64,000 bases of DNA from Ceratobasidium sp. AG-K (Eukaryota; Basidiomycota; Agaricomycetes; Cantharellales; Ceratobasidiaceae), in NCBI GenBank assembly GCA_037039685.1, contig JAWNGF010000003.1:1612001-1676000 (forward strand), read 5' to 3'. Positions 12,062-23,712 of the stretch are shown piece after piece. A program made the position numbers and the translations under genes. Position 1 is the stretch's first letter. Each line of letters starts with the position of its first letter. The notes below the pieces were generated by a model, which did not search any database, had not been told where the DNA came from, and saw only the letters and a list, made by a program, of their open reading frames with translations.

Positions 12062-12499
12062 GATTATACTATCAACCAGCAACTGTATGAATGCGAATAG
12101 GTTATCAATATACTTCCATCAGCATACTTGATTAACTCCCTGCTATCGTAGGGGCCTTGCGTGTCAATGGAATTTAGCAGTGCAATTACATCCAAAAAAG
12201 GCCTCCGTAATTCTAATTCCAGCGCATACACCCGGTCCCGAGAGAATTCCTGCCTGAATGAAAAACTTCACCAAGCGAGGCTGGGTGTACGTACCACTTA
12301 CGTGCAAACCCCGTTACTTCCGCGCCGCCTGGTCAATGCGCCGAGACGCGCCAGCAAATAGCAGGCTAAGCGCATGCCCACACTCGCTCGTTCACAAAGC
12401 GAAATGTTCAATTACATATTGTATGGCAAACACATCTCGAGTCAGTCCTAAACACCAGTGCAAGAACAGTAAATATACAAGTATCACTCTGCCACCGCT
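12062..12499. other. Convergent intergenic region
   Basis: This lies between the 3' ends of thioredoxin-fold copy 2 (plus) and the MAPKK gene (minus). I see no third thioredoxin copy and no RNA gene here. Confidence 0.45.
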
Positions 12500-14451
12500 C
12501 TAAGGGTCGGCGGGCTTGGGATCTACTCCGTCCGTTGTCGATTCGGGCTCTGGGGCCGTGTCTTCCGCAGGCTTGTCTTCCACAGGTTTGTCCTCTGCGG
12601 GCTTGTCTTCTGCAGGCTTAGCTTCGTCTGCAACCTCCCCCGCCTGAACAGCCGCAACGACCGTACCCTTGTCCGCCACCGTATCATCCGAACTCGAGAC
12701 TTCAGCTCCCCCAGCGCGCTTTGCATTCCGGAACTCGACAGCCTGAGCGACCCACCCAACCATATCCACCTCCCGATTTCGATCCGCAACCAGCCACGGG
12801 TGGTCCTGCACACATGAGTACCCCGATAAGCAAGTGGGATCTGAGACGTACCAGTAACTCGGCATACGTCGCTCGCTTGGTGGGTTCCTTCATCAAACTT
12901 TGTCCCCGTTAGATGCGTTCGAGCGTTGAGAGTGGACTTACCAGCTCGCGACGAAATCGGCCGCGTCGGTGCTGTACTTGCCTTCTGGGAGCTCGGGTGG
13001 GGGACCGTGTACGATAGCCGTTAGCTGGGCAAACACGTTGGAATAGGTTTCGGGCGGGTAGGGGTAAGCGCCCAGAGCGAGCTCGATGATGGATAGGCCG
13101 AGGGACCAGACGTCGGACGAGACAGTGTAGGTGCCGACATTGTTGATGGATTCGCCTTTGATGCGTTCGGGCTGCGTGGGGTTAGAAAGGCGCGGGCTAG
13201 GGTCGAGGGTACGTACGGCCATGTAGCTCTGACATCCGATATTGGTCTTGGCCAGACTGCGTTCGAGCTGTCCCGACACGCCGAAATCGCACAACTTGAC
13301 GGCGCCTTTTAGGTTTACGAGGACATTCGTAGGCTTGACGTCTACTCGGGTGAGATGGAAATAGGGTTGCAGGGTTGGATGACGTACCTCGGTGCATGAT
13401 CTGAAGCTCATCCTTGAGAAACTTGAGGCCGCGGACCATGCTGGCGGTGATGCGTGCGAGGACGTCTTCGGGGACGCCGATGCCGTTGAGGGTGTCGAGA
13501 CTTCCTGCGTCCATGTATTCCATGCAATAATAGACACACGACTCGATAAAGAAAGCGCCGTAAAAGTCGATAATCTCGGGAGCGACGGCACGGTGGAGGA
13601 TATCGAGTTCCATGAGAATGGCGTTAAGCTTGGCATCATCGAGCTCGAGGCGGATTTCCTGCGGGGGGTGAGCGCGGGCTGGGCAAGGGTGAAGCACGGA
13701 CCTTCATGGCCATGACAACATTGGTGGGCTTATGGAAGACCTTTTTAACGGTGCCATAGTTGCCACGACCGAGCTCCTCGTCGAGGCGAAACTCGGACAT
13801 GTTGATCTTGAAGCTCGAGCCATTTGAAAAGTCGACGCCGGACGAGTGGATGACGGCCTTGCCACCGCCAAAGCGCAGCACTCCCGAGGGGTCTCTGCGC
13901 CCGTCAGCACAGATTAATAATGATTGGTTGGACTCACACAATTTTGCTAAAGTTGGCAAACGGCGTTCCTCCGGGGCGCTTGGGCGGATCAGGGCCGAGA
14001 CTGGGGCGACCGGCGCCGAGACCCGCAGCGGCGGCCCCTCCAGCGGCGCCAATGCCAGGGGGCGGGCCGCCGAGGGCCGGGTCGATGCTGCGGAGGTTGA
14101 GGCCGGGTCCGGGGCGTCTGGATGCGAGTCCGCCGCGTCCTCTGCCGAGGGGTGTCGCCGGTGCACTCGCCACGGGCCCGCTTATCGCTGCATTCTGGAA
14201 CGCATCACTCAGCTCGGACACGCCCTTGGACGGTCCAGGAAACGACTGGGGCTGGCCTCGGTTGGCCATCTACTACAGTCAGCAGAGATAAATGGAATGT
14301 ACGCCGCGCTCACCGCCTGCATCTTGGCCTGCAGACTCGGGGGAATCCGCGACGCCGGGCGTGCTGCGGCAATAGGCGGGCGTCCCCCAGGCCGGGCGGG
14401 CGGAGGGCGCGGGGCAGTGCGCACGCCATTCGGTTGCTGCTCGTCGGCCAT
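12500..14451 (-). CDS. PBS2: MAP kinase kinase of the Pbs2/Wis1 (HOG pathway) type
   Basis: The start is ATG 14451 (MADEQQPNGVR), leading into a Pro/Gly/Ala-rich N-terminus. The kinase domain has LGRGNYGTVKKVFHKPTNVV with VVMAMK (Lys of lobe N), ELDILH, MEYMDAGSLD, the catalytic HR/DVKPTNVLVN (split by an intron), DFGVSG and the activation segment SLAKTNIGCQSYMAPERIK. The SLAKT pair (Ser-x3-Thr phosphorylated by upstream MAPKKKs) and TNIGCQSYMAPER are characteristic of Pbs2/Wis1, which activates the Hog1/Sty1 MAPK under osmotic stress. The last ~60 residues form an acidic tail with (P-A/V-E-D-K) repeats near 12556-12620, unlike yeast Pbs2. The gene lies 57 bases downstream of U2SURP on the same strand. 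The proline-rich N-terminus could hold an SH3-binding site for a Sho1 homologue, but I cannot assign one. Confidence 0.88.
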
Positions 14452-14508
14452 CGTGTCGCTCGTCAAGTGCAAGAGCCACCATGACCTCATCAATTCATGA
14501 CTAATACA

Positions 14509-17200
14509 TCAATCAGAGTCCATTTCCATTTCATCTCCACTCAACCCCTCCCGCCCCACTTGCTGTCCACCCATGTCCTCGCCGTCAATCCCTTCGCCTT
14601 CAATCTTCTCTCCGTCCAGGTCCTCACCGTCAATATCTTCGCCATCAATGTTCTCCCCGTCAATGTCGTCCCCGATTTCTGCCCCATCAATGTCATCATC
14701 GACTCCCCGATCGACCGCACTCGGCACGTCTACCACCGCTCCAAACGCCGCTGCCTTGAACTTGCTTACGACTTTCTTTTCCTCTTTCTTTTCCTCGCTT
14801 TCGCGCTCCTTGTCCTTGATCGTCTCGTCTTCCTTGCCATCCAACCGTCGGCGCAACTCGCTCGTAAAGTCGGGCGCAAACACGATCCAGTCTTCCCACA
14901 CCTCGACCACGCTCAGTACCTGCTTCTTGAACGTCTCGGCCGTGATGCGCCCCGGGAACGACTTGTAGATTGCACACAGGTGGTCAAACACCCCTCCCAG
15001 CCGCGACTCGAATTCGAGCCGGAATTTCCAGGCGTTGGTGATCGACGCTGCCGAGTTGTGGAGAATGTCGCAGATCAGGTGCAATCGTGCGATTTTGCGT
15101 GGGACGGGGGTCGAGTCGACCACCAGTGAGGAAATGATAATCTCGGCCACCTGTGTTGGGTGAGTACGAGTAGGTGCGTCGAGACTGAGCGTACCTCGGC
15201 GGCTGATTCGGCGTGTTCGAGACAGAATGCCATGCACCGTGCCAGTTCGCCGCGCTTGCCACTCAGACCTCGCAGCAGGATGAGGAACCGTTTGCGGGCG
15301 AGTTTGCCAAGCGTGCCCTTGCGGATACGTTCTCGCTCGGATTCTTCGCCCGAGTCGGTCGAATACGCCGAGTGTGGGCCCTAGTCCAATCAGCATTGCA
15401 TAGACTCAGTCACGTAAATACTCACATCCTCGTCGAATACCGGAGGTGGAGGAGGCAACGGTACCCCATCCATAATATACATGTACAACAAATGTCCCGG
15501 ACTCTGCACACGATTAGCCATGTACGCCACCACAAAATAAACCCACCTTGTCATCCCACAAAAACGCAAAACTCGGATTATTCTTCTCCCTCGTCTCGAG
15601 CAACGTTTGAAACGCCCGTCCGTTGCGTTTAACTTTTTCCGCCACCTTGCGCACAAACTCTTCCTCGGTTGGCGTGATGCCCAAATAACTCAGGTCCTTG
15701 GGCGGAGGGGACCGCGAGCGAGAGTATGAGGCTGACCGGCGTCGCGAGTGACGCTGTCGCGAACGAGACCTCGACCGCGAGCGTCTTGAGCTCCGTCGAT
15801 CTCGATCCCGATCATAGTCCCTGTCCCTGTCCCGGTGTCGATCCCGATGATGCTCCCTCGACCTCGAACGGGACCTCCTCCGCTTATCCTTTTCCCGCCG
15901 AGGAGATCTCGAGCGGGACCTGGACCGCTTGCCCAGGTCATACATGGCTCGTGCAGCAATCGGGACTGCTTTACTCCATCCGACACGCAAGACACTCCCA
16001 CCCCAGTCGAACCCATCCAATTCACGCACGCACGCTTCGGCGTCGGCGCGTGTCATGTACGAGACGAAACCTGACATGCCCCGGCGCGCTGATGTGGATA
16101 TGTCCGAGCCGGGTGGAGGGGGAGGGTGATGCGGGTCTGTGCGGGGCCACATGATTTTAACCTGGGTTGCGTTAGTTGGGGACTGGGTGTGAGTAGGAGA
16201 CGCACAGAGCCAACGGGGCCCATTCGGGCAAAGAACATTCCGAGCGAGCTTTCGTCGATGTTTGAGGGGAGGTTGGCTACGAATATGTTTGTTGTCTGTG
16301 GAGTGTTAGGGCGGGTATTGAGTGGCTGGGAGAGGGCTTACGGCTGGGTCCCCGCGGTCTCGGCTGCCACTTTGACTTTCGAATGCTATACGAGGTTAGA
16401 TGGATATGTTGGCTTGAGGAAAGGGCTTGCCTGCAATGGCCGAGACGGAACTTCCATGCGCTGCACCAGTGTCAATGCCGACCTCTCGAACAAGTATGTC
16501 ACTTACAGCCAGTATACTTTTTAAACCGACTCTCGCGCTCTGCTTGATCCCTGCATCCACCGAGTAAAACACCCAGAAAGTTCATTTAGTGACCAGCCAC
16601 GCATACGCCAGCGTCCGACCCGCCGAACCTCTTAATCTCTTCCAAGAATGCGTCCATGGCACGTTGGCCTTTGGGTTTGGGCTTTGCTGGCCCGGGAGAA
16701 GGTGGGCGGTCCTGCTGCTTGTTAGTAAGCGCTAGAGCCGGAAGGTGGGGCGCACCATTAGACTAGGCCTGTGTGAGCTTTCGGATTCGAATGTGTTTCG
16801 AGCGTTGGTGGGTTTGTAGCTCCCCTCTCCACCGGCGCGGATGAACCCGCCCCCGCCCGGGCGTTTCTGACGAGGTGTGTCGGCGTCAAACGCATCAACA
16901 AAGTCTGCATAGGCCTGCACGCATGTTAATTACAGTCAAGATGTGGTCCACCGGCTCACCTGCGCAGCCTGCTCTTCCTCGTCCCGCTTCTTGGCCTCTG
17001 CAGCCTCGCGTTCCTTTTCTCGCTTGGACTTGCGCACCACACCTTGCGAATAATGCGCAAGCTTATACTCGTCCAATTGTTTTTGCTAACGGTGACGTCC
17101 GGTGAGTACAAGCACAGACAACAAAGATCAGCGTTACTTGAAACGGAGGAGCGTCGTCGTCGTCCACGTTGAACATCATCGCCAGTTTCTTCTTGTCCAT
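14509..17200 (-). CDS. U2 snRNP-associated SURP-motif protein (SR140/U2SURP)
   Basis: The start is ATG 17200 (MDKKKLAMMFNVDDDD); no earlier ATG is in frame. Order of parts: a Lys/Glu-rich helix (KSKREKEREAAEAKKRDEEE), the AYADFVDAFDAD block and FIRAGGEGSYKP typical of SR140 N-termini, an RRM (TTNIFVANLPSNIDESSL...VKIMWPRTD, GFVSYMTRADAEACVRELDG), an Arg/Ser/Asp-rich stretch, a SURP domain (EEEFVRKVAEKVKRNG...NNPSFAFLWDD), a CID/RPR domain (KLARKRFLILLRGLSGKRGE...IARLHLICDILHNSAAS), and an acidic tail of (D/E)GE(D)xD repeats. SR140 is a U2 snRNP-linked splicing factor in the nucleus. The RS stretch between RRM and SURP is an expansion compared with the human protein. The N-terminus faces the cyclophilin gene across only 153 bases. 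Confidence 0.9.
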
Positions 17201-17353
17201 CTTGTCGTCGTTGGATCTCTCAAGTTGCCGGCGGCGCTTAACTTGGCAACTTGACAATAAACGCCGGTCCGTGGACGGGCCAACGTGTCAACAGATTAAA
17301 GTGTGGGGACCACTTGGAGCGGAAGTATCGAGCTAGTTCTCTCCACTCTCACC
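17201..17353. promoter_or_regulatory. Compact bidirectional promoter, U2SURP / cyclophilin B
   Basis: Only 153 bases separate the two divergent start codons. No clear TATA box is present on either side. The final bases CTCTCACC form a pyrimidine-rich leader just before the cyclophilin ATG. Confidence 0.5.
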
Positions 17354-18773
17354 ATGCTGTTCTCTCGCCCCGTTACGCTGCTTGTTACGGCCCTTGTTAT
17401 GCTCGCCAGCCCGGTTGCTGCGGCAGAGGGCAAGGGACCAAAGATCACGCACAAGGTGTACTTTGATATTAAGCATGGCGACAAGGATCTTGGACGCAGT
17501 GAGTACAGTATTTTTAGTGTGGGGCGTGTACTGAGGTTCGGATAGTTACTATGGGTCTTTATGGTGGAGTACGTCGCGCCACAAGGTCGTAAAATGTGTG
17601 CTGACTGGGTTGTAGACTGTTCCCAAGACGGTCGAGAACTTCCGTGCTCTCTGCACTGGTGTTAAGAAGGACGGCACCGAGCTCGGGCCTGGTTTTGGTT
17701 ACAAGGGCTCGACTTTCCATCGTGTCATCAAGGAATTCATGTGAGTGGTCCGTTTCAGTTGTTAGTATATGCTAACGCGCGTATAGGATCCAAGGAGGCG
17801 ACTTCAGTACGTGATCCAGTGCGCTCTTTGGCGCGTTTTTGACATTTCATTAGCTCGCGGCGACGGCACTGGTGGAAAATCTATCTATGGCGAGAAATTT
17901 GCCGATGAAAACTTGTGAGCTGGCTTCCCATGCGCTGGCGAGTTGGCTCTGAGCTATTTTTGTCTTTAGCAAGCTCCGTCACACCGCTCCTGGTGTGCTC
18001 TCCATGGCTAACGCTGGCAAGGTATGTGTGATGGAGTCGTGGTTGAATCGAGCTGACTGAAATGCTAGGATACCAACGGCTCTCAATTCGTGAGCATCCC
18101 GAGGTTGTGTGTATATGCGCGTTTCTGACCATTTGTACAGTTCATTACTACTGTTGTCACCAGCTGGCTCGATGGCCGGCACGTTGTTTTTGGAAAAGTT
18201 CTCGAGGGCATGGACATTGTCAAGCAAATTGGCAAGTTACATATGTCCCGGTTTGAGCGTTATCTAACCGGACTACAGAGAACGTTCCCAAGGGACCCGG
18301 CGACAAGCCCAAGGAAGCCGTCACGATCGCCGATTCCGGTGAACTCAAAATCGAATTGGAGGTGGATGAGAACGGCAACCAGGTGCCTCTCCGTGCTGAG
18401 CTTTGATCCCCTTCCCTTCTGTGTCCACGATATCATGTCACGTCCACAAAATTACAACGCGGAACAAAATGTTAAAATCTTTTCTGTGCTACAGGAAATT
18501 CCTCCACCTGTTGAAAAGCCGACGACCGATGCGACTACGAACACGACCACGACCATTGCCAAGGAAGAGGATGAGTACAAGGTACTCTCGTCCCCCCTGC
18601 ACTATCTCCTCGTTTTGCTCGTGTTTGTGGTCATCCCCGTGACCGCGTTTGTTCTCTTGGGTGGAATGCGCCTCGTCCGTCGCGCGTTGGGTCAAGACAT
18701 CAAGGGCAAAGGCCGCGAGCGGGACTCGCGCAGCCGTGGACGCTATGGGCGCCTCTCGGATGAAGAAAAGTAA
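17354..18773 (+). CDS. ER cyclophilin (peptidyl-prolyl isomerase B) with optional C-terminal membrane anchor
   Basis: ATG 17354 starts a signal peptide ([16 protein letters not shown]...VAAAEG). The cyclophilin domain has [17 protein letters not shown], the insert [36 protein letters not shown] and [13 protein letters not shown]; catalytic Arg, Gln, Trp and His are all there, so binding to cyclosporin is expected. Two ends are possible. If bases 18383-18494 are kept, the protein ends ...QVPLRAEL with stop at 18404-18406, an HDEL-like tail suited to ER retention. If they are removed as an intron (GTGCCT...GCTACAG), reading continues in frame from Gln into EIPPPVEKP, a single TM helix ([20 protein letters not shown]) and a basic tail to the stop at 18773. 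Both forms look purposeful. The role is prolyl isomerisation during folding of secreted proteins. Confidence 0.88.
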
Positions 18774-18981
18774 AAGGGGTTGGATCTGATGGATGGATGC
18801 TTCGACTGCATAGGATGTACCTTTTTACATACTTGCTTTGTTTGCCTTTTGTCGTTCAAGTCTCAATGAATTATCCAATAACATAATACTCGCTTAAGTC
18901 AGCCACGGAAAGGGGCTAAATTGGTCCTGGTGCGGTTGCTGCCCTTGCGAGTCCGGCCGTCCCTGCGAGCGCCCTCATTGC

Positions 18982-21900
18982 ATGAGCTGGCGCAAACGGC
19001 CTCCAGAAGAAATGGAGTCGTCACCGCAGCCTTCATCGACTCGTCGACGAACGTATGACTATAGTCACCAACCCGAGCAAGGCCTCCAGGAGTGGGCGAG
19101 TCGAATCAAGAGCATTCAGGCAGAAGTCGACAAGGATGGGGAAGCAGAGCAGAAGAGACTGGAAGAGGTGCGTCTTGCGTTGGGAACTGAGATCAAGCGC
19201 GAGCTGACATACAACTGAATTGGTCGTTGTTGGATACCCCAGGAGATCGTTGCTTCGAGACTCGCACGCGCTCAAAGGAGGGCAAAGCAGGGATCCAGAC
19301 GTAAGCAGCACTACATCCAGCTAGATAATTCGATCTAACCAGAGTGTAGGCCTCTCTGACATTGCGGTCGCTGGTCCAAATCCCGAACCGGACCAGGTAA
19401 AAACGCCTGATTCACCACGACGCAACAGCAATTTTGGCTCTGCCAGGACAACACTTATGAGCCCCAAGGCTGACCCCACCAGCGATCCCCCACCCGAAAG
19501 CCCTACCAAGCCCTCGTTTGGCTCGGCGCGTACGAATGTGGTCAACCCTAGTCCAGGAGCGCCCGTCTCGCTCGCTGCCTTTATTGGTGGTCGTGCAACG
19601 GGTCCGCGGCTAACAAAACCTGCCCCTCAAGCCGATACTCATGATCCCAATCAGTTTGACCAGACGTCACGCTGGGGTGGCGGCCCGTCTGCATCTGCAA
19701 ACGCAGTTCAGGCGGCTGGTCGCACCACCAAGTTTGGAGGAAGTGTGGCCCTACCTGGGCTGGGTGCAGTCAATAAAGCATCTGCGCCGAGTTCACCTGC
19801 GACAGAATCGCCCTCGCGTGGTCCTCGAACTCTGATCCCGCCCCAGCAACCAGGCACTACCGCACATACGCGCCAAAGGACTTCTTCCTCGCCGACCAAG
19901 CCCTCTAGCCCCACCCCTAGCTCTCCGCCCAAAGCGCAAACTGGATTGACGAGGTCTAATACTGTCGCTCGTGCACGAGCCAAGTCGAATGCCAATTCGA
20001 ACCCGGATTCACCTCCCAAAGGTCCACAGGCTCGGTGACACTATCACCCGCGTTTTCGACACCCCCACGCGTGCCAACCAAGTCTCACACCACACCAACC
20101 CAGGGCAGTTCACCCACCTATGGACTCGCGCGTCCAATTCAGCCCACACCTCCCCCTCAAGATCCAAACAAACTCCCCATGGCACAGAACGCGTCTCCTG
20201 CATTCAGAACTACAATTCACAGCTCAGCCAAGGAACTCAGCCCGTCGCTCACTCGACTCAAGGGACGAGGCTTTGTCGGAAATCGCGTGCGTCAAGCCGA
20301 CGGAGGATCGACGCCTCCCTCTTCACTTGGGATTTCGTCATCGCCATTTGGTGAGCGAGAGAAACCAAAACGCGGAAATGTCCAGGAGCGATGGCAGGCG
20401 GCCATTCAAGGCCAGAGCTCGTCTCCTTCCCCCTCCTCGCCCGCAGCTGGGGATGGGCCTGCGTGGAAGCGCCGTTCGCTCAAGGAGCCTATTCCGTTCC
20501 AGCCTACTGGCGATGTTAGCAATCTCAACAAAGCTAAAGGGATTATTGGATCGGTCACATCACATAGGTCGGCCTCGCCTGAACGCATGAGGGATAGCAT
20601 GGACGAGTTTGGTCGCAGGGCATCGCCGGTATTGTCTGGAGCATCACCCGCATTGTCCAAGGCTTCGCCCGTGCTGTCCAAGGCTTCGCCGGTATTGACC
20701 AAGGCAGCTGCAATTGGGTCAACAGAGACCGGGTTCGACAGTGCGAAATCCGCTATTCAACCCAAGCCTCTAAATCATGTAAGTTATTTGATTTCAGTGA
20801 TACAATTTGTGTTGACCATTGCGACCAGCTAACTCGGGATCGCGCCCGGAAACCCAAGAAGGGTGTACAAGTCAAAGACATCTGGAAGGCGCCTGAGCTT
20901 CCTACGACTACTCCCGTTGGTACTCCGCCACACGATCATCGACCTCCTTCGCCCTTTAAGCGCTTGCGACCGGCCGCCTCTCAGCCTTCAATGCGCCCTC
21001 CTTCGCCCATCAAGTCCCCTCAGCTCAAGGACACCTCGCTGCCGAGACCTCCACCCAGTCCTAGGACCACGGCGAACCCACTGCCGGCCTCGCCTGTCCG
21101 CAAGGCTGCCCAAGTATTCTCAGCGGCCCCAGGCCAGAGTCTCCGACCAAAGAGAGCAATGTTTCTCGCGCAAAGGACTTATGGGCCGAGCGTGCGCCTA
21201 TCGGTGTCAAACCCCAGCGTGGACATCTGACAGGGCCGCTATTCCCCTCGCATACTGGGCCAAATCTCGTTGGGAAACGCGCCCTACCTGGGATGGTTAC
21301 TCAGTCTCAACAGGCGCGGCCCGAATCACCCACTAGACCAAGCCAAGTACGACCTGAATCGCCCACCAGACCGAGCCAAGTGCGACCTGAATCTCCCACC
21401 AAGCCGAGCACTCCCAAACCTGTCTCTCCTGTGTCTCCTCCTCGGCCGGTTATACCTCCAAGCTCCCCAGGGCGTCATATCCGCACGCCAAGCACTGGGA
21501 ATCGGGCAACCGTGATGGAACTTGCGCAGACTATGCTCCAAAAGCAAGACGATTTCCCGCCGGTATTTACGGACGAACAGTCTGCTTCCAAGGCGCGTTT
21601 GTCGCCTGGACCTCCTTCACCTTCACCTCGTGCACCATCCGAGCGCAGGAGGTCAAGCTATGACCGATATTCGTCGATTGTCATGCCTCCACTCAAGGAG
21701 GAAAAGACGCCTGTGCCCACACCCGCTGGGACGCTTTCTAGGTCTCAGGAATTGAATGTGCCTCCAGTTGAAACTATGCCAGCTCTTCCGTTGCCCAAGT
21801 CATCCCCGAGAATGTCACCCAGGCCATCTCCAAAGGTGTCGCCCAAAGCCTTGCCTGGGGCTTCTCCGAGGCCTTCCCCCAAGATTCAACCCGCCGCTTT

Positions 21901-23584
21901 GCCAGTAGAACCCAAGCCAAAGCCAATTGATGAGATTTTCCGCGTCGGTGAGTTGATGCTATGTTTGACGCTGTGCGCCGACTCACCTATGTTTCAGACC
22001 AAACCATGGCTCCGATCCCGCCGTTCAACCTCCAGCAGGTCATCAGTTCTAACCCGTACAACTTTACGTTCCCGCCAAACCTCAAACGTATCTCGACAGA
22101 CGTGTTTACAGTATCAGGTGGTCAGGCGATGGTGGTGTCGACCGTACCCTGCGTTGTGTATGACACCGATTTAATCGCTGTCGTCCAACGCGTGAGGAAC
22201 GAAAGCAGTGGGTTGATTGCCAACAAGGTTTGGGGCTGGTATGGTAGAAAGGCTCAGTTGGGAGCCAAGGATGAGGCCAAGTTGGTCGAGCTGGCGAAGC
22301 AGTATGGTACGAGCGTGGTGAGTATGCGCCTTGGCATAAATTTGGAGTATTGGGTCTTATGCGGTTGTTTAGATCCCGTCCGTTCAAGGCGACGAAAGCC
22401 AAGAACTTGTTGACGCTATCGGCGGACACTGGATCACCCGCCAGGTGAGTACGGCAGTAGCTCAGAACGAGCGACCCAACTGATGTGTATGAATTCTAGG
22501 GATCTCGTGCTCACTGGACGCCCGAGAACACCACGATGCAGTGCACAAGGCGCTTGGGTGACGTTTGCTTCACCGACGAAGTCGATTTCGTGAGTCGAGT
22601 TGAGCCATTTGGTGGTCATTGAACTGACTATATGCACTACCAGCACGTATCAAATTTGTGTTCCGCATACAGTTACACAATCACAGCCCTGGATGCCGTG
22701 TACGTTTGGCACGGTCGTGGTACAACTCAAGTCGAGCGCGAAGTTGCAGCAGCATACGGGAAGTCGATCGTCGGACCTGAGAAAGAGATTGGTCAATTCG
22801 ACGAAGGCAAAGAGGACCCCATGTTTTTCATGCTGCTGGGTGAAGACCCATGGGCAAACGCCGACTACTGGAAGTACCGAGCTCCATTGAACAAATTTGC
22901 ATACCGGCCGCGGATGTTCTCAATTGATGCGAGGAACAAGAAACAACCGGTACGCGGCATCTCATGGGTTGCCTTATGAACTCTTGGTCTGACTATATGC
23001 TACTCCTAGGTCTCGTCTCACATTCCTTCAGAGGGCAAGGTTACTCCAGACACGGTCTCTGTTCTCGATAACATTTTGGAGTTGTTTGTGATCGTCGGTT
23101 CGGAAGCTCGTGCCAGGCGAACCGATATACTTCTTGGCGTACACGTTGCTATTTCGATCGCGGCGGCTGTCGACTCGCAGCGAGCGTTTGCTCCTCCGGT
23201 TCACTTGATTGTCCTTCCTTCGCAGCTTCCTCTGGATGTCAGGTCTGGTTTCTTCCGCTTTGCTTCTGACGAACGAGTGGTATGTACAAGGTGTTTGTTT
23301 GAGGGAATGTGGCTGACGAGTGTCGCAGAATTCTGCTGGAGTTCCCTCTCATATGAATCTCTTGACGCTATCTGAAGCATCTGAACAAGTGAGTAGACTT
23401 TCTCAATACTAGCAAACCGAATCTAATTCAGCATCCAGCTCTCCGCTTCCAGCTGGCCGAGATCCAAGCTTCAGAGCCTCGACTATTTGCCTCTGGGAAT
23501 CCACCCAAGCCAACTGAAATGATACCAATTGGTTGCACTAGCCCTGAATCGCTTCATGATCTCGCTACTAATTTCTCGACTTGA
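18982..23584 (+). CDS. DUF4045/gelsolin-repeat actin-binding-like protein
   Basis: The start is ATG 18982 (a second Met, MESSPQPSS, lies 10 codons in). The N-terminal helix LQEWASRIKSIQAEVD...EEEIVASRLARAQRR fits the DUF4045 region of fungal gelsolin-like proteins. About 900 residues of Ser/Pro/Thr-rich sequence follow, with tandem repeats (RPESPTRPSQV, 21317-21409; ASPVLSK, 20620-20705). From ~22010 come gelsolin-fold segments: FNLQQVIS...FTFPPNLKR, VWGWYGRKAQLGAKDEAKL, LDAVYVWHGRGTTQVEREVA and NILELFVIVGSEARARRTDI. Gelsolins cap and sever actin filaments; this architecture probably links actin to signalling or membrane sites. The frame jumps at 20018-20020 (AAA) and 21127-21130 (CCCC), each consistent with one missing base; RPESPTKESNVSRAKDLWAE after the second jump is clearly coding. 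The stop is at 23582-23584. Confidence 0.8.
21317..21409 (+). repeat. 33-base tandem repeat in the gelsolin-like gene
   Basis: Nearly three units of 33 bases encode RPESPTRPSQV, RPESPTRPSQV and RPESPTKPS. Copies differ by a few mostly silent changes, so the array is coding and not very recent. Ser-Pro sites could be phosphorylated by proline-directed kinases (inference). Confidence 0.8.
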
Positions 23585-23712
23585 GTCTGTTTGTGGTATC
23601 TTGTGGATTTCGTCGACACATTTCCTTTGCCACAGTTACACTGTACATCAATCCATCCTAATTTTGTGCCTGAACAGAGTACAAGAGAGATATGATTCTG
23701 GAGCGTGCGCGG

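Noticed and set aside
13760..14500. A 246-codon plus-strand frame
   Set aside because: It is antisense to the first exons of the Pbs2-type MAPKK, which has clear kinase motifs. The frame is open only because the region is GC-rich.
20863..21336. A 157-codon plus-strand frame
   Set aside because: It is a shadow of the gelsolin-like gene. The true frames give IKSPQLKD and VSRAKDLWAE, and this one gives Arg/Ser-rich noise.
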